Shown here piece by piece: positions 6,587 to 13,487 of a stretch of 18,047 nt of DNA. The position numbers were made by a program, and so were the translations under genes. The notes below the pieces were generated by a model. That model saw only the letters and a program-made list of their open reading frames with translations. It had not been told where the DNA came from and did no database searches. Source of the stretch: UBA6382 sp964596865 (GTDB lineage: Bacteria; Bacteroidota; Bacteroidia; Bacteroidales; Bacteroidaceae). Positions within the stretch are counted from its first letter, which is position 1. Each line of letters opens with the position of its first letter. The stretch covers positions 1 to 18,047 of the forward strand of contig CAZQVW010000018.1 of assembly GCA_964596865.1 (NCBI GenBank), written 5' to 3'.

Positions 6587-7948
6587 CTATCCCTGCAGGA
6601 AGGCGTAGGCCTTTTTGGAGGTGCGAGCGTAGGCGATGCTGACGATGGTGGCCGTGAGCGCCCACGAAATGGGGTAGATAAGCATCAGGTGGTCGTAACC
6701 CGGGAACACCGGCATTACGATAAAGAGCCAAAGCAATCGGAATACGCACGTGCCCAATACCACCAGCAGGGCAGGTTCCAACGAGTGGCCCAGCCCCCTC
6801 ATAGCCGAGGCCGGAATTTCATAGCCTGCGCTGATGCACTGGAATGTAAGCACGATGTAGATTCTGGTTTTGCCGTAGGCAATCACTTCCGCGTCGTGGG
6901 AGAATATCCTCATTAAAAAATCTGCGCCAACGATGAACATAAGGTTGGCTATCAAGCAACTAAGTGCTCCGGCGCCCAAACAAATCCAAAAAATCTTCTT
7001 GCATCGGTCTATTTTGCCGGCACCGTAGTTTTGACCGGTGAAAGTCATCGCTGCGCCGCAGAAAGCGGAGATGAGGAAATAGCAATAGGAATCAAACGTC
7101 TGGGACACCGATGCGCCCGCAATGGCCGCTGCGCCAAATCCGTTGATGCCCATCTGCACAAAGATGTTGCTGAACGAGAACACCAAGCCCTGCAATCCTG
7201 CCGGCACCCCAATCTGAAGGATGCGCTTCATCTCGTGGTGCCACAGGTTCAGATGCTTGAGATGAACGCGGAAAGGCTCCGGTTCTCTTACCAGTAGAAT
7301 GATTACCATCACCGCACTGAAAGCGTTGCTTATATCCGTGGCGATGGCCACGCCCGCCACCGACATCTTAAAGCAAATCACAAACACCAGATTCAATATC
7401 GTATTGATGATGCCCGCCGCAATAAGGATGTATAGCGGCCGCTTGGTGTCGCCCTTGCTCCTTAAGATGGCGGCGCCGAAATTATATATCATAAAGAATA
7501 GTGAGCCTGCCATTATGATGCGCAGATATAGCACCGCATCCTTGAGGACATTATCCGGTGTGCCCATGGCCTCCAATATCGGGCGAGCCACCAATAGGCC
7601 AATCACTGTGAGCAACGCGCCACTGATTAGCGAGAGCGCCGTGGTTGTGCTCACCGCATGCTTCACTCCCTCCTCGTCCTTGCGCCCAATCCTGTTGGCA
7701 ATCACCACATTGGCGCCTATCGATACGCCCACAAACAGATTAATCATCAGATTAATCACAAACGTGTTCGCGCCCACCGCAGCCAGGGCCTCCGAACTGG
7801 CAAAACGCCCCACCACGGCTATATCTACCGAGTTAAACAACTGCTGAAGCACGCTACTAAGGGCAAACGGCATGGCGAACTTCAGTATCTTGCCCAGCAG
7901 TGGGCCGTTGAGCATATCTATTTGGTTTGAAGTACTGCTATTTTTCAT
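6587..7948 (-). CDS. MATE-family efflux transporter
   Basis: An inner-membrane Na+- or H+-coupled exporter of drugs or metabolites; the substrate is not predictable. With the chosen start it is 453 residues with about twelve hydrophobic helices, the normal MATE size. Typical segments include MLNGPLLGKILKFAMPF near the start, LQQLFNSVDIAVVGRFAS in the first repeat and VGVSIGANVVIANRIGRKDE. A second-half equivalent includes GAAAIAGASVSQTFDSYCYF. The frame stays open to 8005, but the -7 element TAATTTTG lies at 7964-7957, inside that extension. The ATG at 7948 (MKNSSTSNQ) is therefore preferred, giving a nearly leaderless message. It is convergent with the export operon. A polysaccharide flippase role was considered, but the sequence looks like NorM/DinF-type MATE rather than Wzx. 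Confidence 0.93.
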   Translation of the reverse strand: MKNSSTSNQIDMLNGPLLGKILKFAMPFALSSVLQQLFNSVDIAVVGRFASSEALAAVGANTFVINLMINLFVGVSIGANVVIANRIGRKDEEGVKHAVSTTTALSLISGALLTVIGLLVARPILEAMGTPDNVLKDAVLYLRIIMAGSLFFMIYNFGAAILRSKGDTKRPLYILIAAGIINTILNLVFVICFKMSVAGVAIATDISNAFSAVMVIILLVREPEPFRVHLKHLNLWHHEMKRILQIGVPAGLQGLVFSFSNIFVQMGINGFGAAAIAGASVSQTFDSYCYFLISAFCGAAMTFTGQNYGAGKIDRCKKIFWICLGAGALSCLIANLMFIVGADFLMRIFSHDAEVIAYGKTRIYIVLTFQCISAGYEIPASAMRGLGHSLEPALLVVLGTCVFRLLWLFIVMPVFPGYDHLMLIYPISWALTATIVSIAYARTSKKAYAFLQG

Positions 7949-7956
7949 AAGGGTTG

Positions 7957-7964
7957 CAAAATTA
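7957..7964 (-). promoter_or_regulatory. Candidate -7 promoter element for the MATE gene
   Basis: TAATTTTG on the minus strand, followed 8 nt later by the ATG at 7948. With transcription normally starting several bases after TAnnTTTG, the leader would be only about 2-5 nt. The nearest upstream TTTG (8001-7998) is 33 bp from this box. Confidence 0.5.
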
Positions 7965-8164
7965 CTCATTTCCCGCCCTCGCCGATACTTATTAAGCCAA
8001 AACACCGCGCTTTCGCCTCCCTAATGTGGCCAATATGTATTGTGCAATTCTCAATCTTGCTCCAGATTACCGCCACGCTTTATACTCGCGCCGAGCGGCC
8101 TCCCGCAATAGTCCACTTCGATTGAAATTTCCCCGCCGTGTCATGATTTTGTGGCCTTTTGCGG

Positions 8165-8285
8165 CCACTTCCAATCGTTTTGACTATCGTTAACAGTACT
8201 GTTTAGATAATGTTACAGTACTGTTTAGTTATTGTTACAGTACTGTTTAGTTATTGTTACAGCACTGTGAACGCAAACTATCGCG
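8165..8285 (+). repeat. Dispersed palindromic-core element, copy 2 (complete)
   Basis: The left end CCACTTCCAATCGTTTTG plus ACTATCGTTA leads into four 10-bp cores at 8193-8202, 8215-8224, 8237-8246 (all ACAGTACTGT) and 8259-8268 (ACAGCACTGT), spaced exactly 22 bp. The 12-bp linkers are TTAGATAATGTT, TTAGTTATTGTT and TTAGTTATTGTT, all in one orientation. The right end is GAACGCAAACTATCGCG. Both ends match copy 3 (17502-17639, opposite strand) and the right end matches copy 1. A GTGGCC/GGCCAC hairpin (8151-8168) overlaps the left border. The element lies between the MATE promoter and the terminator of the small ORF, with no gene inside. Confidence 0.95.
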
Positions 8286-8416
8286 GGAAAAAATCGGAAG
8301 AAGGGGGCGAAAAATGATTTTGGCACGCAATTTATATCTGTTGAACCGACCGGCAATGTCCTGCACGCTAAAACGCGAGGCATTATTGCATAGCAACCTG
8401 CTTTCCCCACGGGCAT
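8286..8416. other. Intergenic stretch between repeat copy 2 and the minus-strand terminator
   Basis: No gene with a supported start was found here. Together with 7965-8164 and the repeat it makes up the 570-bp gap between the MATE gene and the 39-residue ORF. The start of this stretch (AAAATCGGAAGAAGGGGG at about 8289) resembles 147-163 beyond copy 1. Otherwise I see nothing in it. Confidence 0.5.
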
Positions 8417-8448
8417 AAAAAAACGCACCGCCCGTGTGGGGCGATGCG
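8417..8448 (-). terminator. Rho-independent terminator on the minus strand
   Basis: Read on the minus strand, CGCATCGCCC (8448-8439) pairs with GGGCGGTGCG (8433-8424) with one G-U wobble around a 5-nt loop, and seven Ts follow (8423-8417). It stops minus-strand transcripts about 70 nt after the 39-residue ORF. It is the only terminator found after the sigma factor gene, so both may end here. Confidence 0.88.
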
Positions 8449-8518
8449 CGTCAATGTGAATTAGTGTGTGATTGATTGTGTGAAAAGAATCGTGGCCGAT
8501 TGGCCAAAAGATTGTGGG

Positions 8519-8638
8519 TTACGCCTTTGCGATGTTGGTTGTAGTGGCGGCGGAGCGTTGCATCATGCGGGCAACGGCGCGAATCAGCACTATCGTGTCT
8601 ACGCGTGGCGAAAGGTTTGGGAGTAGAGATTCATTCAT
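8519..8638 (-). CDS. Small 39-residue protein of unknown function, downstream of the sigma factor
   Basis: An ATG at 8638 opens a 40-codon frame ending in TAA (8521-8519). The peptide begins MNESLLPNLSPRVDTIVLIR and ends TTTNIAKA. It is basic, with a short amphipathic stretch (about 12-28: RVDTIVLIRAVARMMQR) and no signal peptide or membrane segment. Its codons resemble the neighbouring genes (GCC, CGC, AAC, ATC). It lies 117 bp after the ECF sigma factor stop on the same strand and about 70 bp before a strong terminator, as expected for a transcribed small gene. No Shine-Dalgarno sequence is evident, which is normal here. I do not recognise the family. It could instead be a chance ORF in a 3' UTR or small RNA. 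Confidence 0.5.
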   Translation of the reverse strand: MNESLLPNLSPRVDTIVLIRAVARMMQRSAATTTNIAKA

Positions 8639-8755
8639 AGGCGTTTAGGTTGCGTTGTTTATAAGAATAACGCCCCAAACGACTGAATATTATGTTTTTC
8701 TCCCTATATTTTTATTATTAGGCAAAAGTGTCGCTGTAAATATTGTGAGGTGGGA

Positions 8756-9349
8756 TTACTCTGCGTAGAAAGCGATGCCGCGGTCGTGGGCGATGGCGCG
8801 CATATTGATGACGGCGTAGCGCATACGGCCGAGGGCAGTATTGATACTGATATTCAGTTTGTCGGCTATCTCTTTGAATGACAGATTTTCATAGAACCGC
8901 ATCTTCACTACGGTGGCTTGCGGTTCGGGCAGCATTTCCATTACGGCCTTGGCGTCTTTAAGCGACTGTGAGATTAGCATCTCGTCCTCTTTATTCAGCT
9001 CAAAAAGGCGTGCGGTGCCGAGAAGGTCGTAGTCCACCTCATCGTTTGACACGGTGTTCTCCTGCTCTTTGTCGCGGAAATGGTCCATCACCAGATTATG
9101 GGCAATGCGGGTGAGCCACGCCTGAAACTTGCCGGCACTCTGATACGAACCGGCCTGTATGCGCAGGATGGCTTTCAAAAACGTGTCCTGAAAGATGTCG
9201 TTGGCCACGTCCTCGTCTCTCACGATATAGTAGATATAGGAATAGAGCTTCGACTGATACCTGTTCAACAGTACATCGAAGGCCAAATTATTACCATTGG
9301 CATAGAGCTCCACTAAGTGGTCGTCGCTCATAGCTTTAAGATTTGTCAT
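8756..9349 (-). CDS. RNA polymerase sigma factor, ECF (sigma-70 family)
   Basis: This 197-residue sigma factor would direct RNA polymerase to a specific promoter set. Region 2 covers about 27-94: LLNRYQSKLYSYIYYIVRDE, then DIFQDTFLKA and the FQAWLTRIAHNLVMDHFRD motif. Region 4 covers about 133-184: MLPEPQATVVKMRFYENLSF followed by the helix-turn-helix EIADKLNISINTALGRMRYA. The linker between them is short, as in ECF types with no region 3. The ATG at 9349 was used; the ATG at 9331 (MSDDHLVELY) is a plausible alternative. No anti-sigma factor (FecR-like or zinc-binding) is adjacent, so it may be controlled by its own expression. The downstream neighbour is the 39-residue ORF. Confidence 0.93.
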   Translation of the reverse strand: MTNLKAMSDDHLVELYANGNNLAFDVLLNRYQSKLYSYIYYIVRDEDVANDIFQDTFLKAILRIQAGSYQSAGKFQAWLTRIAHNLVMDHFRDKEQENTVSNDEVDYDLLGTARLFELNKEDEMLISQSLKDAKAVMEMLPEPQATVVKMRFYENLSFKEIADKLNISINTALGRMRYAVINMRAIAHDRGIAFYAE

Positions 9350-9433
9350 TACTTCTATAATTTCTGTTCAGAGTAATGTCATTTCGATAGGCAATAGGGT
9401 TTAAGAGGTTGAACAAGTTTGAATTTGTTATGC

Positions 9434-9543
9434 AAAGAAAACGCTTTTCTTTGAAAAAACCAAATTCCGGGGCGAAAAAATTGAGAATTTAGTGGTGGAA
9501 GAGCCTTTTTACTAAATTTTTCTTTATTCCGGGGGCTAAAAAT
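9434..9543. other. AT-rich spacer between the DUF486 gene and the sigma factor, with hairpin and direct repeat
   Basis: AAAGAAAA (9434-9441) and TTTTCTTT (9445-9452) form a perfect 8-bp inverted repeat with a 3-nt loop, about 85 bp upstream of the sigma factor start. An imperfect direct repeat of about 17 bp (ATTCCGGGGCGAAAAA and ATTCCGGGGGCTAAAAA) occurs at 9464 and 9526. There is no T-run in the right place for a terminator. These could be regulatory sites for the sigma gene, but nothing more can be shown. Confidence 0.35.
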
Positions 9544-9562
9544 GGGCGGATTTTTTGAATGC

Positions 9563-9931
9563 TCACTTCAGAAATGCGAAGAAGACGGCCAGCATGATGA
9601 AGAAGAAGGAAACGAGGTGGTTCCAATGCAGGCTCTCGCCGCGAAACATCATTGTGGCCACCACGGTGAAGACCGTGAGCGAGATGGCTTCCTGAATCAC
9701 CTTGAGTTGCACCAGTGAAAAGGGGCCTCCGTTGCCCCTAAAGCCAATTCTATTGGCGGGCACTTGGCACATGTACTCAAAAAGGGCGATTGCCCACGAA
9801 AAGAGGATGACGGCTATCAGAGGCCAGTGGGATATGCGGCCCGTCTGTTGCAGGCGCAGGTGGCCATACCACGCTAATGTCATAAAGATGTTGCTCACGA
9901 TGAGCAAACCGATGGTGTAGATGCCGGACAT
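9563..9931 (-). CDS. DMT-family membrane protein, DUF486
   Basis: A 122-residue integral inner-membrane protein with four predicted helices (about 5-22, 35-53, 80-96 and 104-121). The family marker CQVPANRIG lies at 55-63, followed by FSLVQLKVIQEAI (71-83). It fits the small DUF486 group, distantly related to drug/metabolite transporters, and its substrate is unknown. The ATG at 9931 gives the full first helix. The gene follows fmt on the same strand after 65 bp, so it may be the last gene of the minus-strand operon, but no terminator was found after it. Confidence 0.88.
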   Translation of the reverse strand: MSGIYTIGLLIVSNIFMTLAWYGHLRLQQTGRISHWPLIAVILFSWAIALFEYMCQVPANRIGFRGNGGPFSLVQLKVIQEAISLTVFTVVATMMFRGESLHWNHLVSFFFIMLAVFFAFLK

Positions 9932-9996
9932 GGTGTTTGGGATTTATAAATGGGTGATAGAGCGGGCGATGGCGATGAATACTGTGCGGGGAATGA

Positions 9997-10962
9997 TTAC
10001 CCGATGCGCTCGCCGCCGTGGAATTTATAGCCGTTGAGGAAGGCGCTGACGGGCATACGCTTCTTGCCGGCGAGCTGGAGCTCCGTGATGCGGAGAAAAC
10101 CGCCGCTAAAGGCGATGTCAAGTTGGCGGCGGTTGTCTGAAACAATCGTGCCGGCGGGCAAATTGTGAACGCTCTCTATTTTTTCCGCACTAAAGACTTT
10201 CAGTTCTTGCACGGCATCACCGCTATGGAGCTCTGTCCAAGCGCCTGGGGCGGGACTGAGCCCGCGTACAAAATTATATGCATCGCCCAGCGGTTTACTG
10301 ATGTCTATCCGGCACGTCTCCTTAAAGATTTTCGGTGCGGGGCGCAGGGGCTCGGCTTGCTGTACTTGGGATTGTGGCGTGGTGTGGACTGTGCCGTTAA
10401 GGATTTGGCCCACCACCTCAAGGGTGAGGTCGCCGCTAAGATGCATCAGAATGTCGTGGAGCTGGCCAAAGGTACAATCGGGCGAGATGGGCGTCTTCAC
10501 CTGCGCGATGATGTCGCCCGTGTCGATGTCGTGGCGCAGGAAGAAGGCTGTGAGGCCCGTCTGGGTGTCGCCATTGATGATGGCCCAGTTGATTGGCGCT
10601 GCTCCGCGATATTGCGGCAGTAAAGACGCGTGGATATTGAAGGTCCCCAATCGCGGCATCGCCCATACCTGCTCGGGCAACATGCGGAAAGCCACCACAA
10701 TCTGGAGGTCGGCATTTAGGGAGGCCAGTTCACGAAGGAAAGTATCGTCTTTCAGTTTTATTGGCTGCAAAATAGGCAGTCCCACACTCTCTGCGTACTG
10801 CTTTACAGCGGGGGCTTGCAGTTTCTGGTGGCGCCCTACGGGTTTATCCGGCGCGGTGATGACGCCCACCACGTTGTATCCGCCCTCCACCAAGCGGCGC
10901 AGGGGCTCCACTGCAAATTCGGGCGTGCCCAGATATACTATTCGCAAATCTTTCTTGTCCAT
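9997..10962 (-). CDS. fmt: Methionyl-tRNA formyltransferase
   Basis: Transfers the formyl group of 10-formyl-tetrahydrofolate to methionyl-tRNA(fMet) before translation initiation, in the cytosol. The 321-residue length is typical. The N-terminal formyltransferase domain begins RIVYLGTPEFAVEPL. It contains the tRNA-loop segment APDKPVGRHQKLQAPAVK (37-54) and the catalytic block FNIHASLLPQYRGAAPINW (108-126), with Asn109 and His111. HDIDTGDII (144-152) supplies the catalytic aspartate. The C-terminal tRNA-binding domain covers about 210-315. The gene lies 105 bp after the CLC gene. No def (peptide deformylase) gene is adjacent. Confidence 0.97.
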   Translation of the reverse strand: MDKKDLRIVYLGTPEFAVEPLRRLVEGGYNVVGVITAPDKPVGRHQKLQAPAVKQYAESVGLPILQPIKLKDDTFLRELASLNADLQIVVAFRMLPEQVWAMPRLGTFNIHASLLPQYRGAAPINWAIINGDTQTGLTAFFLRHDIDTGDIIAQVKTPISPDCTFGQLHDILMHLSGDLTLEVVGQILNGTVHTTPQSQVQQAEPLRPAPKIFKETCRIDISKPLGDAYNFVRGLSPAPGAWTELHSGDAVQELKVFSAEKIESVHNLPAGTIVSDNRRQLDIAFSGGFLRITELQLAGKKRMPVSAFLNGYKFHGGERIG

Positions 10963-11067
10963 TGTCTTGTGAGTATTGGCCTTTGGCTGATGAATGTCGG
11001 CCTTATCCTTGTAGGTGCCGGCCTTTTATAAGGCGATAACAACCTTTTTCCTTATGATTGGCGGCTT

Positions 11068-12831
11068 TTATTCGTCGGAGAAATCCACTAATGTCTGGCG
11101 ATAGGCCTCAAAGAGGGCGGTCTTGTGGATAAGGCCCACAAAATGCGAGGCCTCGTCCACTACGGGCAGGACATCGGCTTTGGATTTCGAGAATATGTCC
11201 ATCACATAGGTCATGCGGGAATTGATATTGAGGATTGCCGGCGCTGGTTGCATCAGTTGTTCAGCAGTAAACACGTTATACAATTCCTGGCGGAACAGAA
11301 TCTTGCGGATATTGCGGATGTTGATGATTCCGCGCAGGTTGTCGGCGCCGTCCACCACAGGGAATACGTCTTCTTTCTCCTTTGCGATGAGGTTCACCAA
11401 GTTGCCAAGCGTCATATCCGGCGCTATGCGCATACAATAGCGGTCGATGACGGAATTAAGGGTCATCAAAGTGAGGATAGCGTGGTCGGTATGGTGGGTA
11501 ACGAGCTGTCCTTTTTTGGCAAGGCGCATGGAATAGATACTGTGGCGCTCAAAAATATTGATTGTGAGGTAAGAAATCACCGTTACCAGCATTAGCGGCA
11601 CCAGCATATCGTAGCCAGCCGTAATCTCGGCGATAAGGAAGATACTGGTCAGGGGAGCGTGCATCACTGCGGCCATCACTGCGGCCATGCCCAGCAGACA
11701 ACAGAATGTGGGCGGGATAGGAGAGACGAATCCCCACTGATTCCACAGCATTCCAAAGACAAATCCCGTTACGCACCCCAAAAATAGCGAGGGCGCAAAC
11801 AGTCCGCCGCAGCCTCCCGCGCTGGTAGTAACGGTGGAAGCCACCACCTTAAAGGCTATCACGCAGATTAGCATGGTTAGCAGTCCACCCTGCCGATTAA
11901 AGGGGGAGTAGGTGATGAGGTCTGTGGGATTGCCGTTTAATAAGGTGTTGATGGTATTGTATCCTTCGCCGTAGAGGGCGGGGAATAGGTAGACGAGGAT
12001 GCTTAGCACGATGCCGCCCATCAGCCACTTGGAAAAAAGTCCCTTAAAGCGGCTGAAGAAATTTTCTATCGCGTTAGTAACCAGCGTGAAGTACAGAGAA
12101 ATAAGGCCGCAACAGATGCCCAACGCGATTATCGGCACCACGTATCTTATATGAAACAAATCTACGTGGCGGCAGGTGAACATAGAATCAAATCCACTGA
12201 TAGCGTAGGTGATTATCGAGGCTGTTACGCACGAAACCAACAACGGCACCAAATGCGCCATCGTCAAATCCAGCATCAACACCTCCATCGTAAACAATAA
12301 TCCCGCAAACGGAGCTTTGAAGATGCCGGAGATGGCTCCTGCCGCGCCGCATCCCAAAAGTAGCATCAGTGTTTTTTGGTCTACGCGGAAGGCAGTGCCC
12401 ACGGCCGAGCCAATAGCCGAACCGGTGAGCACGGCGGGTGATTCGGCGCCCACCGATCCACCAAATCCTATGGTGATACTACTGGCCACTACCGATGTCC
12501 AGCAGTTGTGGGGCTTGATGCGCGCTTTTTTCTGCGATATGGCGTAGAGGATTTTGGTAACGCCGTGCCCGATGTTGTCCCTAACTATGTATTTGATGAA
12601 CAGGGCGCTGAGCAATACGCCGATGGCGGGATAGATGAGGAATAGCCAATAAGCCTGTGTAACGCTAATGCTATGCAAAAGCAGGGCGTGGATCAATTCT
12701 ATCAGGTTTTTCAATACCAATGCGGCCACGGCTGTCAAAACCCCCACAATAAAACTCATAAGCATGATGAGTTGCTTGCGGGTGAGGTGGTTTTGAATCC
12801 ATTGGAGGCTGTTATTGACTATTGCCTTCAT
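11068..12831 (-). CDS. CLC-family chloride channel/transporter with two CBS domains
   Basis: An integral membrane anion channel or exchanger of 587 residues: a CLC membrane domain (about 20-440) and a cytoplasmic CBS pair (about 460-515 and 525-580). The CLC motifs are DNIGHGVTKIL (85-95, in the GSGIP position), GSVGAESP (125-132) with Glu130 in the gating-glutamate position, and SAGGCGGLFAPSLFLG (337-352). Tyr433 (HSIYSM) sits where E. coli ClcA has Tyr445. At the internal proton-glutamate position the sequence is FTMEVLM (180-186), so Val184 replaces the second Glu of the EE pair of exchangers. The start codon lies 4 bp after the tsaC stop codon, so the two are co-transcribed. The CBS pair suggests control by a nucleotide or by ionic strength. 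Confidence 0.94.
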   Translation of the reverse strand: MKAIVNNSLQWIQNHLTRKQLIMLMSFIVGVLTAVAALVLKNLIELIHALLLHSISVTQAYWLFLIYPAIGVLLSALFIKYIVRDNIGHGVTKILYAISQKKARIKPHNCWTSVVASSITIGFGGSVGAESPAVLTGSAIGSAVGTAFRVDQKTLMLLLGCGAAGAISGIFKAPFAGLLFTMEVLMLDLTMAHLVPLLVSCVTASIITYAISGFDSMFTCRHVDLFHIRYVVPIIALGICCGLISLYFTLVTNAIENFFSRFKGLFSKWLMGGIVLSILVYLFPALYGEGYNTINTLLNGNPTDLITYSPFNRQGGLLTMLICVIAFKVVASTVTTSAGGCGGLFAPSLFLGCVTGFVFGMLWNQWGFVSPIPPTFCCLLGMAAVMAAVMHAPLTSIFLIAEITAGYDMLVPLMLVTVISYLTINIFERHSIYSMRLAKKGQLVTHHTDHAILTLMTLNSVIDRYCMRIAPDMTLGNLVNLIAKEKEDVFPVVDGADNLRGIINIRNIRKILFRQELYNVFTAEQLMQPAPAILNINSRMTYVMDIFSKSKADVLPVVDEASHFVGLIHKTALFEAYRQTLVDFSDE

Positions 12832-12835
12832 CTTA

Positions 12836-13423
12836 TTATTTCCTAATGACTTTTACTTCGCCTCCCGCACCGAGACTGATGATGGTGGAGGGGCGCGCGG
12901 GAGTGGTGTCGGCGCGACGATAGCGCGCAATGTAGTCTACGCTCTGCTTTATCTCGTTGCTGATTTCGCGGAAGAAGCGCGGCGAGGGCTGCCCGCTGAT
13001 ATTTGCCGACGTTGAGACGATGGGGCGCCTAAGATGAAAGCAAAGTTGGGCGGAATAGTCCTCACGGGTCAATCTGAATGCGATGCTGCCGTCTTCGCCC
13101 AGCAGATTGGGCGCCAGATTGCGGCCATGACTGAAAATGACGGTGGTGGGGCGTGTGGCCATCTCGATAAGATCCCACGCCACATCGGGTGCGCCCTCCA
13201 CATATTGGTTGATCATGCCATCGGTGTTGGCCAAAACGATCATCGCCTTGTTTTCCGCCCGCCGCTTGATGGCGTAGATGCGCGCCACAGCCTCCGCGTT
13301 GGTGGCATCGCAGCCGAGACCCCACACGGTGTCGGTGGGGTAGAGGATTACGCCGCCCTGCTTCAGGGTGAGCACGGCCTCTTTCATATCATCGGGCTGA
13401 AAAGGGAAATTGTGTTCGCGCAT
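12836..13423 (-). CDS. tsaC: L-threonylcarbamoyladenylate synthase (Sua5/YciO/YrdC/YwlC family)
   Basis: Makes threonylcarbamoyl-AMP from threonine, bicarbonate and ATP, the first step of the t6A37 modification of ANN-decoding tRNAs. At 195 residues it is the single-domain YrdC (TsaC) form without the Sua5 C-terminal domain. YrdC motifs in order are YPTDTVWGLGCD (28-39), KRRAENKAMIVL (53-64), RPTTVIF (91-97), STSANISGQPSP (137-148) and RPSTII (177-182). YciO-type paralogues with uncertain activity share this fold, but the full motif set favours the enzyme. It lies between prfC (64 bp upstream) and the CLC gene (4 bp downstream) on the same strand. Confidence 0.93.
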   Translation of the reverse strand: MREHNFPFQPDDMKEAVLTLKQGGVILYPTDTVWGLGCDATNAEAVARIYAIKRRAENKAMIVLANTDGMINQYVEGAPDVAWDLIEMATRPTTVIFSHGRNLAPNLLGEDGSIAFRLTREDYSAQLCFHLRRPIVSTSANISGQPSPRFFREISNEIKQSVDYIARYRRADTTPARPSTIISLGAGGEVKVIRK

Positions 13424-13487
13424 AATGGAACGGATAATGGGGGGTGATTGGGAGGACGGGGCGGTTACTCCCTATTTTGCGGCCGGT

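Noticed and set aside
6339..6749. Minus-strand frame with GGNKQLI heptad repeats
   Set aside because: It overlaps the MATE coding sequence in another frame, crosses the terminator and has no start signals. The repeat is kept as a DNA feature.
6587..7948. Wzx-type polysaccharide flippase instead of MATE exporter
   Set aside because: The sequence resembles NorM/DinF-type MATE proteins, and the gene is convergent with, not part of, the export operon.
8193..8268. CRISPR-like array of 10-bp cores with 12-bp spacers
   Set aside because: Repeats are too short, the spacers are nearly identical to each other apart from orientation, and no cas genes are present.
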